From Salinivirgaceae bacterium (GTDB lineage: Bacteria; Bacteroidota; Bacteroidia; Bacteroidales; SZUA-534): a DNA stretch of 50,822 bases. Both the position numbers and the translations under genes were made by a program. The notes beneath the pieces are model-generated. The model saw nothing but the letters and a program-made list of their open reading frames with translations, was not told the origin of the DNA and did not search any database. The DNA is taken from NCBI GenBank assembly GCA_030620515.1, contig JAUXEM010000005.1:1-50822 (forward strand). The letters are read 5' to 3'. The number at the start of each line of letters is the position of its first letter. The stretch's first letter is position 1. Positions 27,994 to 38,971 of the stretch are shown one piece after another.

Positions 27994-29574
27994 TTGAAAA
28001 AATTACTATTCATACTAATCGCTCTAACATTTACTTTAACAAGTATTGGGCAAGGAGCTGATAAAATTATTGCTTACGGAAAATTTAAAGTAGAATGGGG
28101 CAATACCGAAAATGCCTTAATAACTCTGTATGAAGATGGAAAAGAATTAGATAAACTACGTGTAAGTAGTAATGGAAAATTCGATTTTGTATTAGAACTT
28201 AATCACGAATATCAATTTTATTTCTCGAAACGAAACCACGTAACTAAAATAGTAAATTTCAATACTAAAGTTCCAGATGAAGTTGTTTCTCATCCTGATT
28301 TTGAGCCATTCCCAGATTTTGAATTTTTTGTTACTTTATTCGAATCTTTTCCCGATGTAGATACCATGTTTTTTAAAAAACCTGTGGCGAAAATACAATA
28401 TAGTACTAAAGCCAATGATTTTGATTGGGATAAGGATTATACCTTGGAAATTCAGAGAAGCATAGAGAAGATTGAGGAAGAGATTAGAGAAAAACATGAG
28501 CAGAAAATAAAAGAATCGGAAAATAATGCGATAGCTGAAGAAAATGCAAGAATAGAGGCTGAAGAGCAAGCTAGATTAGAAGAACAAAGATTGAAAGAAG
28601 AGCAAAAACAAAAATCTATTGCAGAAGAACAAGCAAAAAAAGAGGTTGAGAACAAGGCTCAATTAGAGAAGGCGAGAGCTGAAAAGGAAGCTAGACAAAA
28701 AGCTGAAGCAGAAGAAAAATCTAAAAATGAAACGGAGCGCTTGGCTAAAATAGAAAAGGAACGTGCAGTAGAAAAAGCAAGACAGATAAAATTAGCTAAA
28801 GAAGAGGCTCGCATACTTGAAGAGAAGAAAGCAAGAGAAGAGCAAGCCATATTTGAAAAAGAGAAGCGGTATAAGGAAAGAGCTGAGGAAGAAGCAATAA
28901 TACTTGCTGAAGAACAAGCTCAAATAGCTAAAGAAAAAGCAGAGGAGGAGGAAAGATTAATAAAACTTGCAGAAGATAATGCTTTAAATGAAGCAGAAAA
29001 GAAAGCTAAAGAAGAACAATATAGACTTGAGAAAGAGCAACGTGAAAAAGAACGTGCCGAAGCAAAAGCAAATAGAGAAGTCGAAAAGAAAGCTTTATTT
29101 GAAAAAGAGCTGGCTGATGAACAAGCTCGCCTAAATATGGAGCAAGCAAATGAAGAAGCAAGATTAAAAACTTTAGCTGACCAAGAAGCTAAACGTAAAG
29201 CTGAAAAGAAAGCATTAGTAGATAAAGAACAAGCCGAGGAACAAGCTAGAACAAAGGCAGAAAAGCAAGCTGAAATCCAACAGAGTAAAGAGGAGAATAT
29301 TATAGTTAAAGATCCTGTTATAAGTACTCCAAAAGCAAATAATGTAGTAAAAACAATACCCGCTACAAAACCTAAGGTAAACCGAACCGATATTACAAAA
29401 CAAAATGTCGCTGGTAAGAATGTAACTCGTACAGAGGTTACTTCTGGTAACAGAACACTTACCTATATTAAAATTGAATATACTTGGGGTGGTCGGTTTT
29501 TCTTTATTCAAGATGAAACCAATGTTTTTAGGAATATAAGTGAGTCGTATTACAATATTATGATATCGAAATAA
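27994..29574 (+). CDS. Secreted/envelope TolA-like protein with long E/K/A/R-rich coiled coil
   Basis: 526 aa; TTG start, signal peptide KKLLFILIALTFTLTSIGQG, N-terminal beta-rich domain, ~280-aa charged coiled coil, small C-terminal domain. Confidence 0.75.
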   Translation: MKKLLFILIALTFTLTSIGQGADKIIAYGKFKVEWGNTENALITLYEDGKELDKLRVSSNGKFDFVLELNHEYQFYFSKRNHVTKIVNFNTKVPDEVVSHPDFEPFPDFEFFVTLFESFPDVDTMFFKKPVAKIQYSTKANDFDWDKDYTLEIQRSIEKIEEEIREKHEQKIKESENNAIAEENARIEAEEQARLEEQRLKEEQKQKSIAEEQAKKEVENKAQLEKARAEKEARQKAEAEEKSKNETERLAKIEKERAVEKARQIKLAKEEARILEEKKAREEQAIFEKEKRYKERAEEEAIILAEEQAQIAKEKAEEEERLIKLAEDNALNEAEKKAKEEQYRLEKEQREKERAEAKANREVEKKALFEKELADEQARLNMEQANEEARLKTLADQEAKRKAEKKALVDKEQAEEQARTKAEKQAEIQQSKEENIIVKDPVISTPKANNVVKTIPATKPKVNRTDITKQNVAGKNVTRTEVTSGNRTLTYIKIEYTWGGRFFFIQDETNVFRNISESYYNIMISK

Positions 29575-29765
29575 GCAGTATCCTAAAAAGTGTGTTAAGT
29601 CGTTTTTTTCTAATCGTCTTTTTTTACATTTTAATTCTGTCCTCAAATATAATCATAAATTGGCTTAGTATAATGCCCCAATTTCTAATTTGTTATTCTA
29701 CAAGGTCTAACAAAAATTATATGACAATAAGTGGCATTTTTTTTATTCTTGAATTATAAGCAGTT

Positions 29766-30518
29766 CTATTTATGAATAACATTGTATTGTACTTTTATAA
29801 AACCATCGTTTGGGAAAATATCTTTTGCTAATCCAATTACTTTCTTAGCATCTTCTAATTTATTATTATTTATTAATTGTTCGGTGTACTTCATAAAGCC
29901 ATCTACTATAGCCGATTTAATAGTTTTATCAATTTTAAGCTTACTGGCTCTTAAGTCGGCTTTTATTTTAAATCGAGAATCTGTCATGTTTTTTTTGCCT
30001 ATACTAATATTATTTGACATTACTTGGTTCATACCAGTATAATATAATACCATATAATCCGTTTCTTGATTTAACTGGTTGTATACTTTAGCAGCTGAAG
30101 CAGCTTTCTTATAGTTTTCTGCATTAAAAGCTTCTTTAATCTTTGCTTTCTGAAACTTCTTAATTGTATTAATATACTCTAAATTAAGAGGATAATATTC
30201 ATTGTGTCTGTCTTTTTTAGCAAATTTACCAACAAATTTTATAGCTTGTTTAATTGCATCTTTATAGTCATCTTGTATTTCAGGATCATCTGATTTTGAT
30301 AATTCATATAAACACATAGAAATGTATAAATAAGGTTCCGGATCACTAGAATAATCTTCTTTATACGTATAGCTATCGGCTTTATATAGGCAACTTTCAT
30401 ATTTGCCAGTATTGTATAGTTTTGCTAATTTTTCGTTTGAACCACCAACAACTTGTGCAGATAATTGTATACTAAATAAAATAACCACACAAAGAAATAG
30501 AGTGTTTTTGATGTACAT
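29766..30518 (-). CDS. Secreted hypothetical protein, helical-repeat (TPR-like)
   Basis: 250 aa; signal peptide MYIKNTLFLCVVILFSIQLSAQ; helical repeats. Confidence 0.6.
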   Translation of the reverse strand: MYIKNTLFLCVVILFSIQLSAQVVGGSNEKLAKLYNTGKYESCLYKADSYTYKEDYSSDPEPYLYISMCLYELSKSDDPEIQDDYKDAIKQAIKFVGKFAKKDRHNEYYPLNLEYINTIKKFQKAKIKEAFNAENYKKAASAAKVYNQLNQETDYMVLYYTGMNQVMSNNISIGKKNMTDSRFKIKADLRASKLKIDKTIKSAIVDGFMKYTEQLINNNKLEDAKKVIGLAKDIFPNDGFIKVQYNVIHK

Positions 30519-30673
30519 ATATTAATAATTTAGGTTTAAATCATACTAATTTGCAAATAATATAATGCAAATAAAGGTTGATTTAACAAAAGAATCAAAT
30601 GTTTTTTTTTAAACGTATATTTAAGGTAGTAAAATGCCTATGTAATATGTATTCTTAATACTAAAATAACGTA

Positions 30674-33199
30674 CTATTCGTTTATCTCTTTTTTCTTTGC
30701 TTCTAGTTTTATCTTGATTTTTTCACCTTTTGCATCAAAATTAACCACAATACTATCGCCTTCAATAATTTCAGCCTTAAGTATTACTTCGGCCATTTCG
30801 TCTTCCAAGTACTTTTGTATTGCACGTTTTAATGGTCTTGCACCATACTGCACATCGTAACCTTTACTAGCAATATGATCTTTTGCTTTTGGTGTAATTC
30901 GCAATTTATAGCCAAGTTGTTCAACTCTTTTATAAAGGCCTTTCAACTCAATGTCAATTATTTTGTGAATATTCTCTTTAGTAAGCTGATTAAACAATAC
31001 CACATCATCAATACGATTTAAAAACTCGGGAGCAAATGCATTTTTTAAAGCTTTTTGTATTACTCCTTTGGCTATTTCATTCGACGATGATTGTGTTGAT
31101 GAAGTATTGAATCCAACACCTGAGCCAAATTCTTTAAGTTGACGTGTACCAATATTAGATGTCATAATAATAATAGTATTCCTAAAATCAATACGCCTAC
31201 CTAAGCTATCGGTCAACCTACCTTCATCCAATACTTGTAGTAATAAGTGAAACACATCAGGATGTGCTTTTTCTATTTCGTCTAATAATATTACAGAATA
31301 TGGTTTACGTCTAACTTTTTCAGTTAACTGCCCACCTTCTTCATATCCAACATATCCCGGAGGTGCACCAACTAATCTGGATACAGAAAATTTCTCCATG
31401 TACTCACTCATATCTACACGAATCAAATTTTCTTTACTATCGAATAGGTATTGAGCTAAAATTTTCGCCAACTGTGTTTTACCAACACCAGTAGGTCCTA
31501 AAAATATAAAAGTACCAATTGGTTTGTTCGGATCCTTAAGACCAGCTCTATTTCGTTGTATTGCCTTAACAATTTTATCTATTGCATCATCCTGCCCAAT
31601 AACTTCAGTTTTAAGCTGTTCGCCCATCTTAAGTAGTCTATTTCCCTCAGTTTGAGCTATTCTTTGCACAGGTACACCTGTCATCATAGCAACAACTTCA
31701 GCAACATTATCAGCATCTACTATTTCGCGGTGCTTAACAAGGTCACTTTCCCATTTGTTTTTTTCCTCGTCAAGTGATTCTATAATCTTTTTCTCTCTAT
31801 CGCGAAAACTTGCTGCCATTTCAAAGTTTTGACCCTTAACAGCGGTAATTTTCTTTTCTCTTATCTCTTCAATTTCCTTTTCAAGCTCCTCAATTTTTTT
31901 AGGCACTTTAATATTAGATATATGTACCCTGGAACCAGATTCATCCAAAGCATCAATAGCTTTATCGGGCAGATGCCTATCAGAAATATACCTAGTAGTT
32001 AAGCTTACACAAGCATCAATGGCATCGTCAGTATAGTTAACATTATGATGATCCTCATATCTTCCCTTAATATTATTTAGTATTTCAACCGTTTCTTCGC
32101 TTGAAGTAGGTTCCACCATAACTTTTTGAAAACGACGCTCAAGTGCCCCATCTTTTTCAATAAACTGACGATACTCATCTAGAGTAGTTGCTCCAATACA
32201 TTGAATTTCGCCACGAGCCAAGGCTGGCTTAAGCATGTTAGCTGCATCAAGTGAACCAGTTGCGCCACCTGCACCAACTATAGTGTGAATTTCATCAATA
32301 AAAAGAATTATATTTTCATTTTTTGATAACTCATTTAATATAGCTTTCATTCGCTCTTCAAATTGACCTCTATACTTTGTGCCAGCTACAATCGAAGCTA
32401 AGTCAAGTGCAATAATTCGCTTTCCGAAAAGAATTCGTGATACTTTTTTCTGTATTATTCTAATGGCCATACCCTCAGCAATAGCTGATTTACCAACACC
32501 AGGTTCACCTATTAATACAGGATTATTCTTTTTTCTACGACTAAGTATTTGCGCCAAACGTTCAATTTCTAATTCACGCCCAACAATTGGATCTAATTTG
32601 TTTTCCTCGGCAGATTTAGTTAAATCTATGCCAAAATTATCAAGTACAGGGGTATCTGATCCCGACTTAGGAATATTAGGTTTCGGATTGCCTGAATTTC
32701 CTTGTCGACCACCAAACTCATCATTCTCATCGTCATTAAAATTATGATCAGCCATACCAGTTATTTGATTTTTTTGAAATGAGTTTTTAATTATATCATA
32801 ATTAACACCTTGTTCACCAAGTGTATTTGTTACAATACTAGTTTCGTCGCGTAAAATGGCTAATAGCAAATGACCAGTATTAACCGACTCATTTTGCAAG
32901 GCTCTAGCTTCAAGATAAACAACTTTTAATGCGTTTTCAGCTGGTTTTAATAAAGGAATATTATCAATATCAGGAATATTACTTTCTCCTTTAAGCTTAA
33001 TTTTTGCCTCAATAGTTCGCTTTAATTCTGTAACATTAATATCAAGCTCCTCTAAAATATCAATTGCTAAACCAGAACCATCTCTTAAAATTCCAAGAAA
33101 AATATGCTCTGTACCTATAAAATTATTATTTAATCGTATAGCTTCTTCTTTACTATATGCTAATATATCTTTCATTTTCTGTGTAAACTTTGAATCCAT
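30674..33199 (-). CDS. clpC: ATP-dependent Clp protease ATP-binding subunit ClpC
   Basis: 841 aa; N-terminal Clp_N repeats, two AAA+ domains (GEPGVGKSAIAEG; GPTGVGKTQLAK), UVR domain region. Confidence 0.95.
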   Translation of the reverse strand: MDSKFTQKMKDILAYSKEEAIRLNNNFIGTEHIFLGILRDGSGLAIDILEELDINVTELKRTIEAKIKLKGESNIPDIDNIPLLKPAENALKVVYLEARALQNESVNTGHLLLAILRDETSIVTNTLGEQGVNYDIIKNSFQKNQITGMADHNFNDDENDEFGGRQGNSGNPKPNIPKSGSDTPVLDNFGIDLTKSAEENKLDPIVGRELEIERLAQILSRRKKNNPVLIGEPGVGKSAIAEGMAIRIIQKKVSRILFGKRIIALDLASIVAGTKYRGQFEERMKAILNELSKNENIILFIDEIHTIVGAGGATGSLDAANMLKPALARGEIQCIGATTLDEYRQFIEKDGALERRFQKVMVEPTSSEETVEILNNIKGRYEDHHNVNYTDDAIDACVSLTTRYISDRHLPDKAIDALDESGSRVHISNIKVPKKIEELEKEIEEIREKKITAVKGQNFEMAASFRDREKKIIESLDEEKNKWESDLVKHREIVDADNVAEVVAMMTGVPVQRIAQTEGNRLLKMGEQLKTEVIGQDDAIDKIVKAIQRNRAGLKDPNKPIGTFIFLGPTGVGKTQLAKILAQYLFDSKENLIRVDMSEYMEKFSVSRLVGAPPGYVGYEEGGQLTEKVRRKPYSVILLDEIEKAHPDVFHLLLQVLDEGRLTDSLGRRIDFRNTIIIMTSNIGTRQLKEFGSGVGFNTSSTQSSSNEIAKGVIQKALKNAFAPEFLNRIDDVVLFNQLTKENIHKIIDIELKGLYKRVEQLGYKLRITPKAKDHIASKGYDVQYGARPLKRAIQKYLEDEMAEVILKAEIIEGDSIVVNFDAKGEKIKIKLEAKKKEINE

Positions 33200-33405
33200 A
33201 AACTGTAATATAAGGGTTATTTAGCACTTCTCTTCAATATACATACCAAAAATAACGAATAATTATTATTTCTATTACAATTATAAACAATATTATGTTG
33301 ATAATTTCCTGTAAATCGTTTGCATAAAGGTTTACACCATAACCAAATTTTAGTACCTTTAACCGCTTAAAAAAAATAGAAACTATAATTTAAAAATATA
33401 ATTAA

Positions 33406-35904
33406 ATGGCTGACGGCGAAAGAATTATAAAGATTAACATTGAAGAAGAAATGAAATCTGCCTATATCGACTATTCCATGTCGGTAATTGTTGCCAGAGC
33501 ACTGCCTGATGTACGCGACGGGCTAAAACCAGTACATCGTAGGGTATTGTTTGGTATGTCAGAACTTGGCATGTATTCAAATAAGCCGTATAAAAAATCA
33601 GCTAGAATAGTAGGAGAGGTACTTGGTAAGTATCATCCACATGGTGATTCATCGGTTTATTTTGCAATGGTTCGTATGGCTCAACATTGGTCTTTAAGAT
33701 ATCCTTTAATTGACGGGCAGGGTAACTTTGGTTCAGTAGATGGTGATAGCCCTGCTGCCATGCGTTATACTGAGGCACGATTAAAGAAAATTGCAGAAGA
33801 AACATTGGCTGATCTAGATAAAGAGACAGTTGATATGCAATTGAATTTTGATGACACAATAGAAGAACCTACAGTATTACCAACTAGAATACCTACATTA
33901 TTAGTAAACGGAGCATCAGGAATTGCAGTTGGTATGGCTACTAATATGCCACCTCATAATTTAAGCGAAGTTATTGATGCTTGTTGTGCTTATGTTGATA
34001 ACAGTGACATTACTACCGAAGACATGTTGCAATATGTCAAAGCACCTGACTTTCCGACAGGTGGAATTATTTATGGTTACCAAGGTGTGAAAGATGCTTT
34101 TGAAACAGGTCGTGGTAGAATAGTAATGCGCGGTAAAGCTGAAATTGAAACAAATGATAGTGGAAAATCTAAAATTGTTATTACGGAAATTCCTTATTTA
34201 GTTAATAAGGCAGAAATGATTATTAAAACTGCCGAATTGGTTAACGATAAAAAAATTGAAGGTATTTCGAATGTAAACGATGAATCAGACCGTACAGGTA
34301 TGCGCATTGTTTACGATTTAAAAAGAGATGCCATTGCACATGTAGTTCTTAATAAACTATATAAATACACACAACTTCAAACATCCTTTAGTGTAAATAA
34401 TATAGCATTAGTTGCAGGTCGTCCTCAAATGCTAAACTTACATGGTTTAGTTTCAAAATTTGTTGAGCATAGGCACGATGTTGTTATACGCAGAACAAAA
34501 TATGAATTACGTAAAGCAGAAGAACGTGCTCATATTTTAGAAGGACTAATTATTGCCAGCGATAATATCGATGAAGTTATTCGCATTATTAGAGCATCTA
34601 AAACACCCGATGAAGCTCGAGAATCATTAATAAAAACATTTAAGTTATCTGATATACAAGCTCGTGCTATTGTTGACATGAGGTTGCGTTCACTTACAGG
34701 ACTTGAACAGGATAAATTACGTGGTGAATATGCAGAGATTCAGAAATTAATAGAGCATTTAAATAGCATTCTTAATAATGTTGAGTTAAGAATGGAGATT
34801 ATTAAAAATGAACTGCTTGAGATAAAAGCAAAATACGGCGACGAAAGAAGAACTGAAATTGTTCCTGATGCAGGTGAGTTTAATCCAGAAGATTTTTATG
34901 CCGATGAAGAAGTTGTAATAACTATTTCGCATTTAGGATATATTAAGCGTACATCTTTATCGGAATTTAGAACACAAAGTAGAGGAGGAGTTGGTGCAAA
35001 AGGTAGTACAACTCGCGATGCCGATTTTATTGAACATATGTATGTTGCAAATATGCATAGTACAATGCTTTTCTTTACAGAAATGGGAAAATGTTTTTGG
35101 CAAAAGGTTTATGAAATACCTGAAGGAACTAGAACATCGAAAGGTAGAGCAATACAAAATCTTCTTCATATTGACCCAAAGGATAAAGTGAAAGCATATA
35201 TTAATGTTAAATCGCTAACCGATAAAGAATACGTGGATAGCAATTACATAATTATGGCTACAAAACAAGGGGTGGTTAAAAAAACTAGGCTTGAAGCTTA
35301 TTCACGTCCACGCCAAAATGGAGTAAATGCAATTACTATTCGTGAGAATGATCAATTACTTGAAGCAAAGTTAACTTCAGGTAGTCATGAAGTAATTCTT
35401 GCTGTACGCAGTGGTAAAGCTATTCGTTTTAACGAAGCTAAGGTTAGATCAGTAGGAAGAACAGCATCTGGTGTTAGAGGTGTTTCACTTAAGGAAAAAG
35501 ATGTAGTTATTGGAATGGTTTGTATTGCTAATGAAAGTGAGGATATTCTTGTAGTATCGGAAAATGGTTTTGGTAAACGTTCAGCAATTGCTGATTACAG
35601 AATCACAAATCGCGGAGGCAAGGGTGTAAAAACTTTAAATGTTACTGATAAAACAGGAAGTTTAATTGCACTTAAAGGAGTAACCGACGAACATGATTTA
35701 ATGATTATTACTCAAAAAGGTCTCACCATTCGTTTAGCTGTAGCTGAATTGAGGGTTATGGGGCGTGCTACACAAGGAGTTAAGCTTATAAATTTGAAGG
35801 GCGGAGATAGAATAGCAGCAGTTGAATTTGTGGCAAGAAATGAGAAAGACGAACTAGAAGATAATGAGAATGGCACTGATATTGAAGAAAGTGCTGAAGA
35901 ATAG
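33406..35904 (+). CDS. gyrA: DNA gyrase subunit A
   Basis: 832 aa; [28 protein letters not shown]-like start, [21 protein letters not shown]-like [13 protein letters not shown] catalytic Tyr, C-terminal beta-pinwheel. Confidence 0.97.
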   Translation: MADGERIIKINIEEEMKSAYIDYSMSVIVARALPDVRDGLKPVHRRVLFGMSELGMYSNKPYKKSARIVGEVLGKYHPHGDSSVYFAMVRMAQHWSLRYPLIDGQGNFGSVDGDSPAAMRYTEARLKKIAEETLADLDKETVDMQLNFDDTIEEPTVLPTRIPTLLVNGASGIAVGMATNMPPHNLSEVIDACCAYVDNSDITTEDMLQYVKAPDFPTGGIIYGYQGVKDAFETGRGRIVMRGKAEIETNDSGKSKIVITEIPYLVNKAEMIIKTAELVNDKKIEGISNVNDESDRTGMRIVYDLKRDAIAHVVLNKLYKYTQLQTSFSVNNIALVAGRPQMLNLHGLVSKFVEHRHDVVIRRTKYELRKAEERAHILEGLIIASDNIDEVIRIIRASKTPDEARESLIKTFKLSDIQARAIVDMRLRSLTGLEQDKLRGEYAEIQKLIEHLNSILNNVELRMEIIKNELLEIKAKYGDERRTEIVPDAGEFNPEDFYADEEVVITISHLGYIKRTSLSEFRTQSRGGVGAKGSTTRDADFIEHMYVANMHSTMLFFTEMGKCFWQKVYEIPEGTRTSKGRAIQNLLHIDPKDKVKAYINVKSLTDKEYVDSNYIIMATKQGVVKKTRLEAYSRPRQNGVNAITIRENDQLLEAKLTSGSHEVILAVRSGKAIRFNEAKVRSVGRTASGVRGVSLKEKDVVIGMVCIANESEDILVVSENGFGKRSAIADYRITNRGGKGVKTLNVTDKTGSLIALKGVTDEHDLMIITQKGLTIRLAVAELRVMGRATQGVKLINLKGGDRIAAVEFVARNEKDELEDNENGTDIEESAEE

Positions 35905-35965
35905 TATTGTAAAAATATTAAAAAAATATATCTTTGAATCGAATAAATAAACTTTAAATTAAAAT

Positions 35966-37147
35966 ATGATGAAAAAATTAGCATTTTTATTTGCTCTTTT
36001 AATTTGTACTTCGGTACTCTTTGCGCAGAATTCAAAAGTTCAAAGTGCAATTAACTACTCTAAGCCTGAATATAACCAGCTTGATAAAGCTAAAGAGGCA
36101 ATTGATTTAGCTGTAGTTCATGAAAAAACAATGGGAACTGCTAAAGCATGGAAAGTTCGTGGTGATGTATACCAAGCAATTGGTCAAAGCAGAGACGAAA
36201 AATTTCAAACTTTATGTGAAAACCCTTTAGGAGTATCTTTGGAATCTTATATTAAAGCATTTAAACTGGATGTAAAAAACAGATACAAGGATGATGTGAC
36301 TGTAAAGTTGCAACTTTTAGGTATTGCTTTAATTAACAAGGGAGTAGATTATTTTGGTACGGAAGAATTTGACAAAGCATTGGTTTCTTTTGAAAATTCG
36401 CTAAAGATTGATAGTGTTGTGGAGCCTGCAAAAGTTGATTCAGCTGTAATATTTAATTCAGCAATTGCTGCTGATAGAGCTGGAAACTACGAAAAAGCAA
36501 TTTTGTACTATACATTAACTACAGAATCAGGATATGAAGGTGCTAAGGTATTTGGTTTTATAGCTAATATTCAAAAAGTAAACGGTGATACAGTTGCCTA
36601 TGTTGAAACACTTCAAAAAGGAATAACTAGATATCCAGGTGATATAAGTATAATTTTTGAGCTTATTAATTACTATTTAGATGCCCAAAAGTCAGACCAA
36701 GCATTAGAATATATTGCTAAAGCAATTGATAAAGATCCTTCGAACCAAACATTATATTTTGCTAGAGGCGCAATTTATGATAAAAAAGGAGATTTAGAAC
36801 TAGCTATTACTGCATATGAAAAAGCTGTAGAAATTGATTCTGTATATTTTGATGCATACTACAATTTAGGAGCTGTATATTTTAATAAAGGTGCAGACAT
36901 GATTAAAGTTGCTAATGAAATACCAGCTAATGAACAAGCAAAATATGATACTGCTGTGAAAGATGCTTTTAACGAATTAGAAAAGGCTTTACCAAGTCTA
37001 GAAAAAGCGCACCAAATTCAGCCAACTGAAAAATCAACATTACTAACTTTAAAAGAGATTTATTTTAAAATTAGAAATAATAGTGACGATTATATGGCTA
37101 AATACAAAGAGTATAATGAATTAATTAAAACACTACCAGAAGAGTAG
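35966..37147 (+). CDS. Secreted TPR-repeat protein
   Basis: 393 aa; signal peptide MMKKLAFLFALLICTSVLFAQ; TPR units (ALEYIAKAIDKDPSNQTLYFARGAIYDKKGDLELAITAYEKAVEIDSVYFDAYYNLGAVYFNKG). Confidence 0.88.
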   Translation: MMKKLAFLFALLICTSVLFAQNSKVQSAINYSKPEYNQLDKAKEAIDLAVVHEKTMGTAKAWKVRGDVYQAIGQSRDEKFQTLCENPLGVSLESYIKAFKLDVKNRYKDDVTVKLQLLGIALINKGVDYFGTEEFDKALVSFENSLKIDSVVEPAKVDSAVIFNSAIAADRAGNYEKAILYYTLTTESGYEGAKVFGFIANIQKVNGDTVAYVETLQKGITRYPGDISIIFELINYYLDAQKSDQALEYIAKAIDKDPSNQTLYFARGAIYDKKGDLELAITAYEKAVEIDSVYFDAYYNLGAVYFNKGADMIKVANEIPANEQAKYDTAVKDAFNELEKALPSLEKAHQIQPTEKSTLLTLKEIYFKIRNNSDDYMAKYKEYNELIKTLPEE

Positions 37148-37158
37148 GATATTTTAGA

Positions 37159-37184
37159 AGCTGGGCAATTGAGCCTGGCTTTTT
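37159..37184 (+). terminator. Intrinsic terminator after TPR gene
   Basis: AGCTGGGC-AATTGA-GCCTGGCT + TTTT (8-bp stem with two G-U). Confidence 0.7.
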
Positions 37185-37657
37185 AAAACCCATTCTATTT
37201 AACATAATATATATTATCAGTCATGCAGAATTAGCTTTTTCTACATGAATTGCAAACAAACACTTAAACCTAATTAATGTTAATACTCTATAGTTAAAGT
37301 TATAGTAAGCTGTATGCCGAATAGAAGTATCCGAAGTATCAGAATGGTGCATTCGTACAATTTGGTACGAATATTTGATATAAACAATTCTCAGCTATTG
37401 CAAATATTAAGTATTTAGTATAATAATGTATATTTAACATAAGTATCTGGAGTGATTATTTGTTTGGTACTACTGTGAATTTTGTGGAAAAGTTTATAAA
37501 TGATACAATTTTATATATACATACTTTCAGTCAACAGTTGATAATGTTGTAGGCTAAGGGTTTTTTACTTAGATAGTTTGCTAAAAACTAATTATTAAAA
37601 CCACCCACTAAATTGGTAGTAGAAAACCAATTGTTTTAGTAGTTGATAAATTGTCTC

Positions 37658-38809
37658 TTATGTTATAATGCTTCTTTTAATATTTTCGGGTAATCTGGCT
37701 AGTATTTCATAATTCATTGAATTATTCATTTCAGAAAATGATGAAAAAGTAATTTCATTTACCCCTTGTTTTCCAATGAGAATAACAGGATCACCTACTT
37801 TTACTTTTAGAATATTTGTTATATCACAAATAATCATATTCATATTTACACTGCCAATTACTTGGGCTTTTTGTTCATTAATTAGTATATGTCCACTATT
37901 ACTTAATGAACGACTATAACCATTGCAATAGCCAACTGGAATAATTGCAATTCGCATTTTATGTTGTGCTTGGTAACTCATTCCATACCCAATAAATTCA
38001 CCTTCCGGAACTATTTTTATAGCTATTATTTCCGAGCTCCAGCACAATGCTCTTTTTATTGGGTCTGTTCTGTCTTTTTTTCTATGAATATATTGAATAA
38101 AGGTTTCTTTTGTTGGCCAATATCCGTACAACAACATTCCCACTCTGACCATATCTAGGCGCATATCAGGGTAATTTATTGTAGCCGCTGAACTTGCTAC
38201 ATGTTTTATTGACGAAGATATTCCATGATTTTCAAGTAGCTTAAGTCGTCTTTTATATACAGAGAATTGTTTGCGTATTCGCACATGATTTGCAATACTT
38301 TCAGCTCCTGCCATATGAGTTGTAATACCAACTATTTCAAAATATTTTTTATTTTCAACAATTAATGGAATAGCTCTACGAAGATTCGATGCTGTTAGTC
38401 CAGTCCGATTCATTCCTGTTTCGACATCGATATGTATTTTTGCTTTTTTCTTTATTTTTTTGGCTGTTGTAATAGCTAATTTTAAATCTTCTAAAGTCGA
38501 AATATAAAATTCCACGTCGTTGCGAACAACCCAATCGTAATCATTTATGTTAATATAACCCATAATCATGATACTTGAATTGCCTGTTCTTGCGTAATAA
38601 GCAATTTTCGCTTCAGCTGATGAGTATACGGAAAAATGATTTACTCCCAAGTTTTCAAGAATTGGCACAACCGCCTGAGTACCATGTCCATAAGAATTTC
38701 CTTTAATTACAATAGATGTTATTGTTTTTGGGCTAAGCAATGATTTTATGAACTTTAGATTATTTTCTAAAGCAGATATCTTAATTTCAATTTTTGAGGT
38801 ACTGCCCAT
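37658..38809 (-). CDS. alr: Stand-alone alanine racemase
   Basis: 383 aa; IVIKGNSYGHG PLP-Lys motif, HIDVETGMNRTGL, GYGMSYQA, VNMNMIICDIT. Confidence 0.9.
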   Translation of the reverse strand: MGSTSKIEIKISALENNLKFIKSLLSPKTITSIVIKGNSYGHGTQAVVPILENLGVNHFSVYSSAEAKIAYYARTGNSSIMIMGYININDYDWVVRNDVEFYISTLEDLKLAITTAKKIKKKAKIHIDVETGMNRTGLTASNLRRAIPLIVENKKYFEIVGITTHMAGAESIANHVRIRKQFSVYKRRLKLLENHGISSSIKHVASSAATINYPDMRLDMVRVGMLLYGYWPTKETFIQYIHRKKDRTDPIKRALCWSSEIIAIKIVPEGEFIGYGMSYQAQHKMRIAIIPVGYCNGYSRSLSNSGHILINEQKAQVIGSVNMNMIICDITNILKVKVGDPVILIGKQGVNEITFSSFSEMNNSMNYEILARLPENIKRSIIT

Positions 38810-38971
38810 TTTAATAGATTATTAGATTTTAGACTTGGCTGCTGCAGGCAGGCAAAAAATGTATTTTGTTGATATTTAAGCAATTAAGTTAATATTCGGA
38901 ATTTTGTACTAGTTTATATATCAATGAATTACAAAAATATAACAAACCATTACAATTAATAATATTTTTGG

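Noticed and set aside
28441-29290. Low-complexity GAAGAA/GCAAGA-rich tract as a DNA tandem repeat
   Set aside because: Codon-level pattern reflects E/K/A/R-rich coiled coil; no exact tandem unit.
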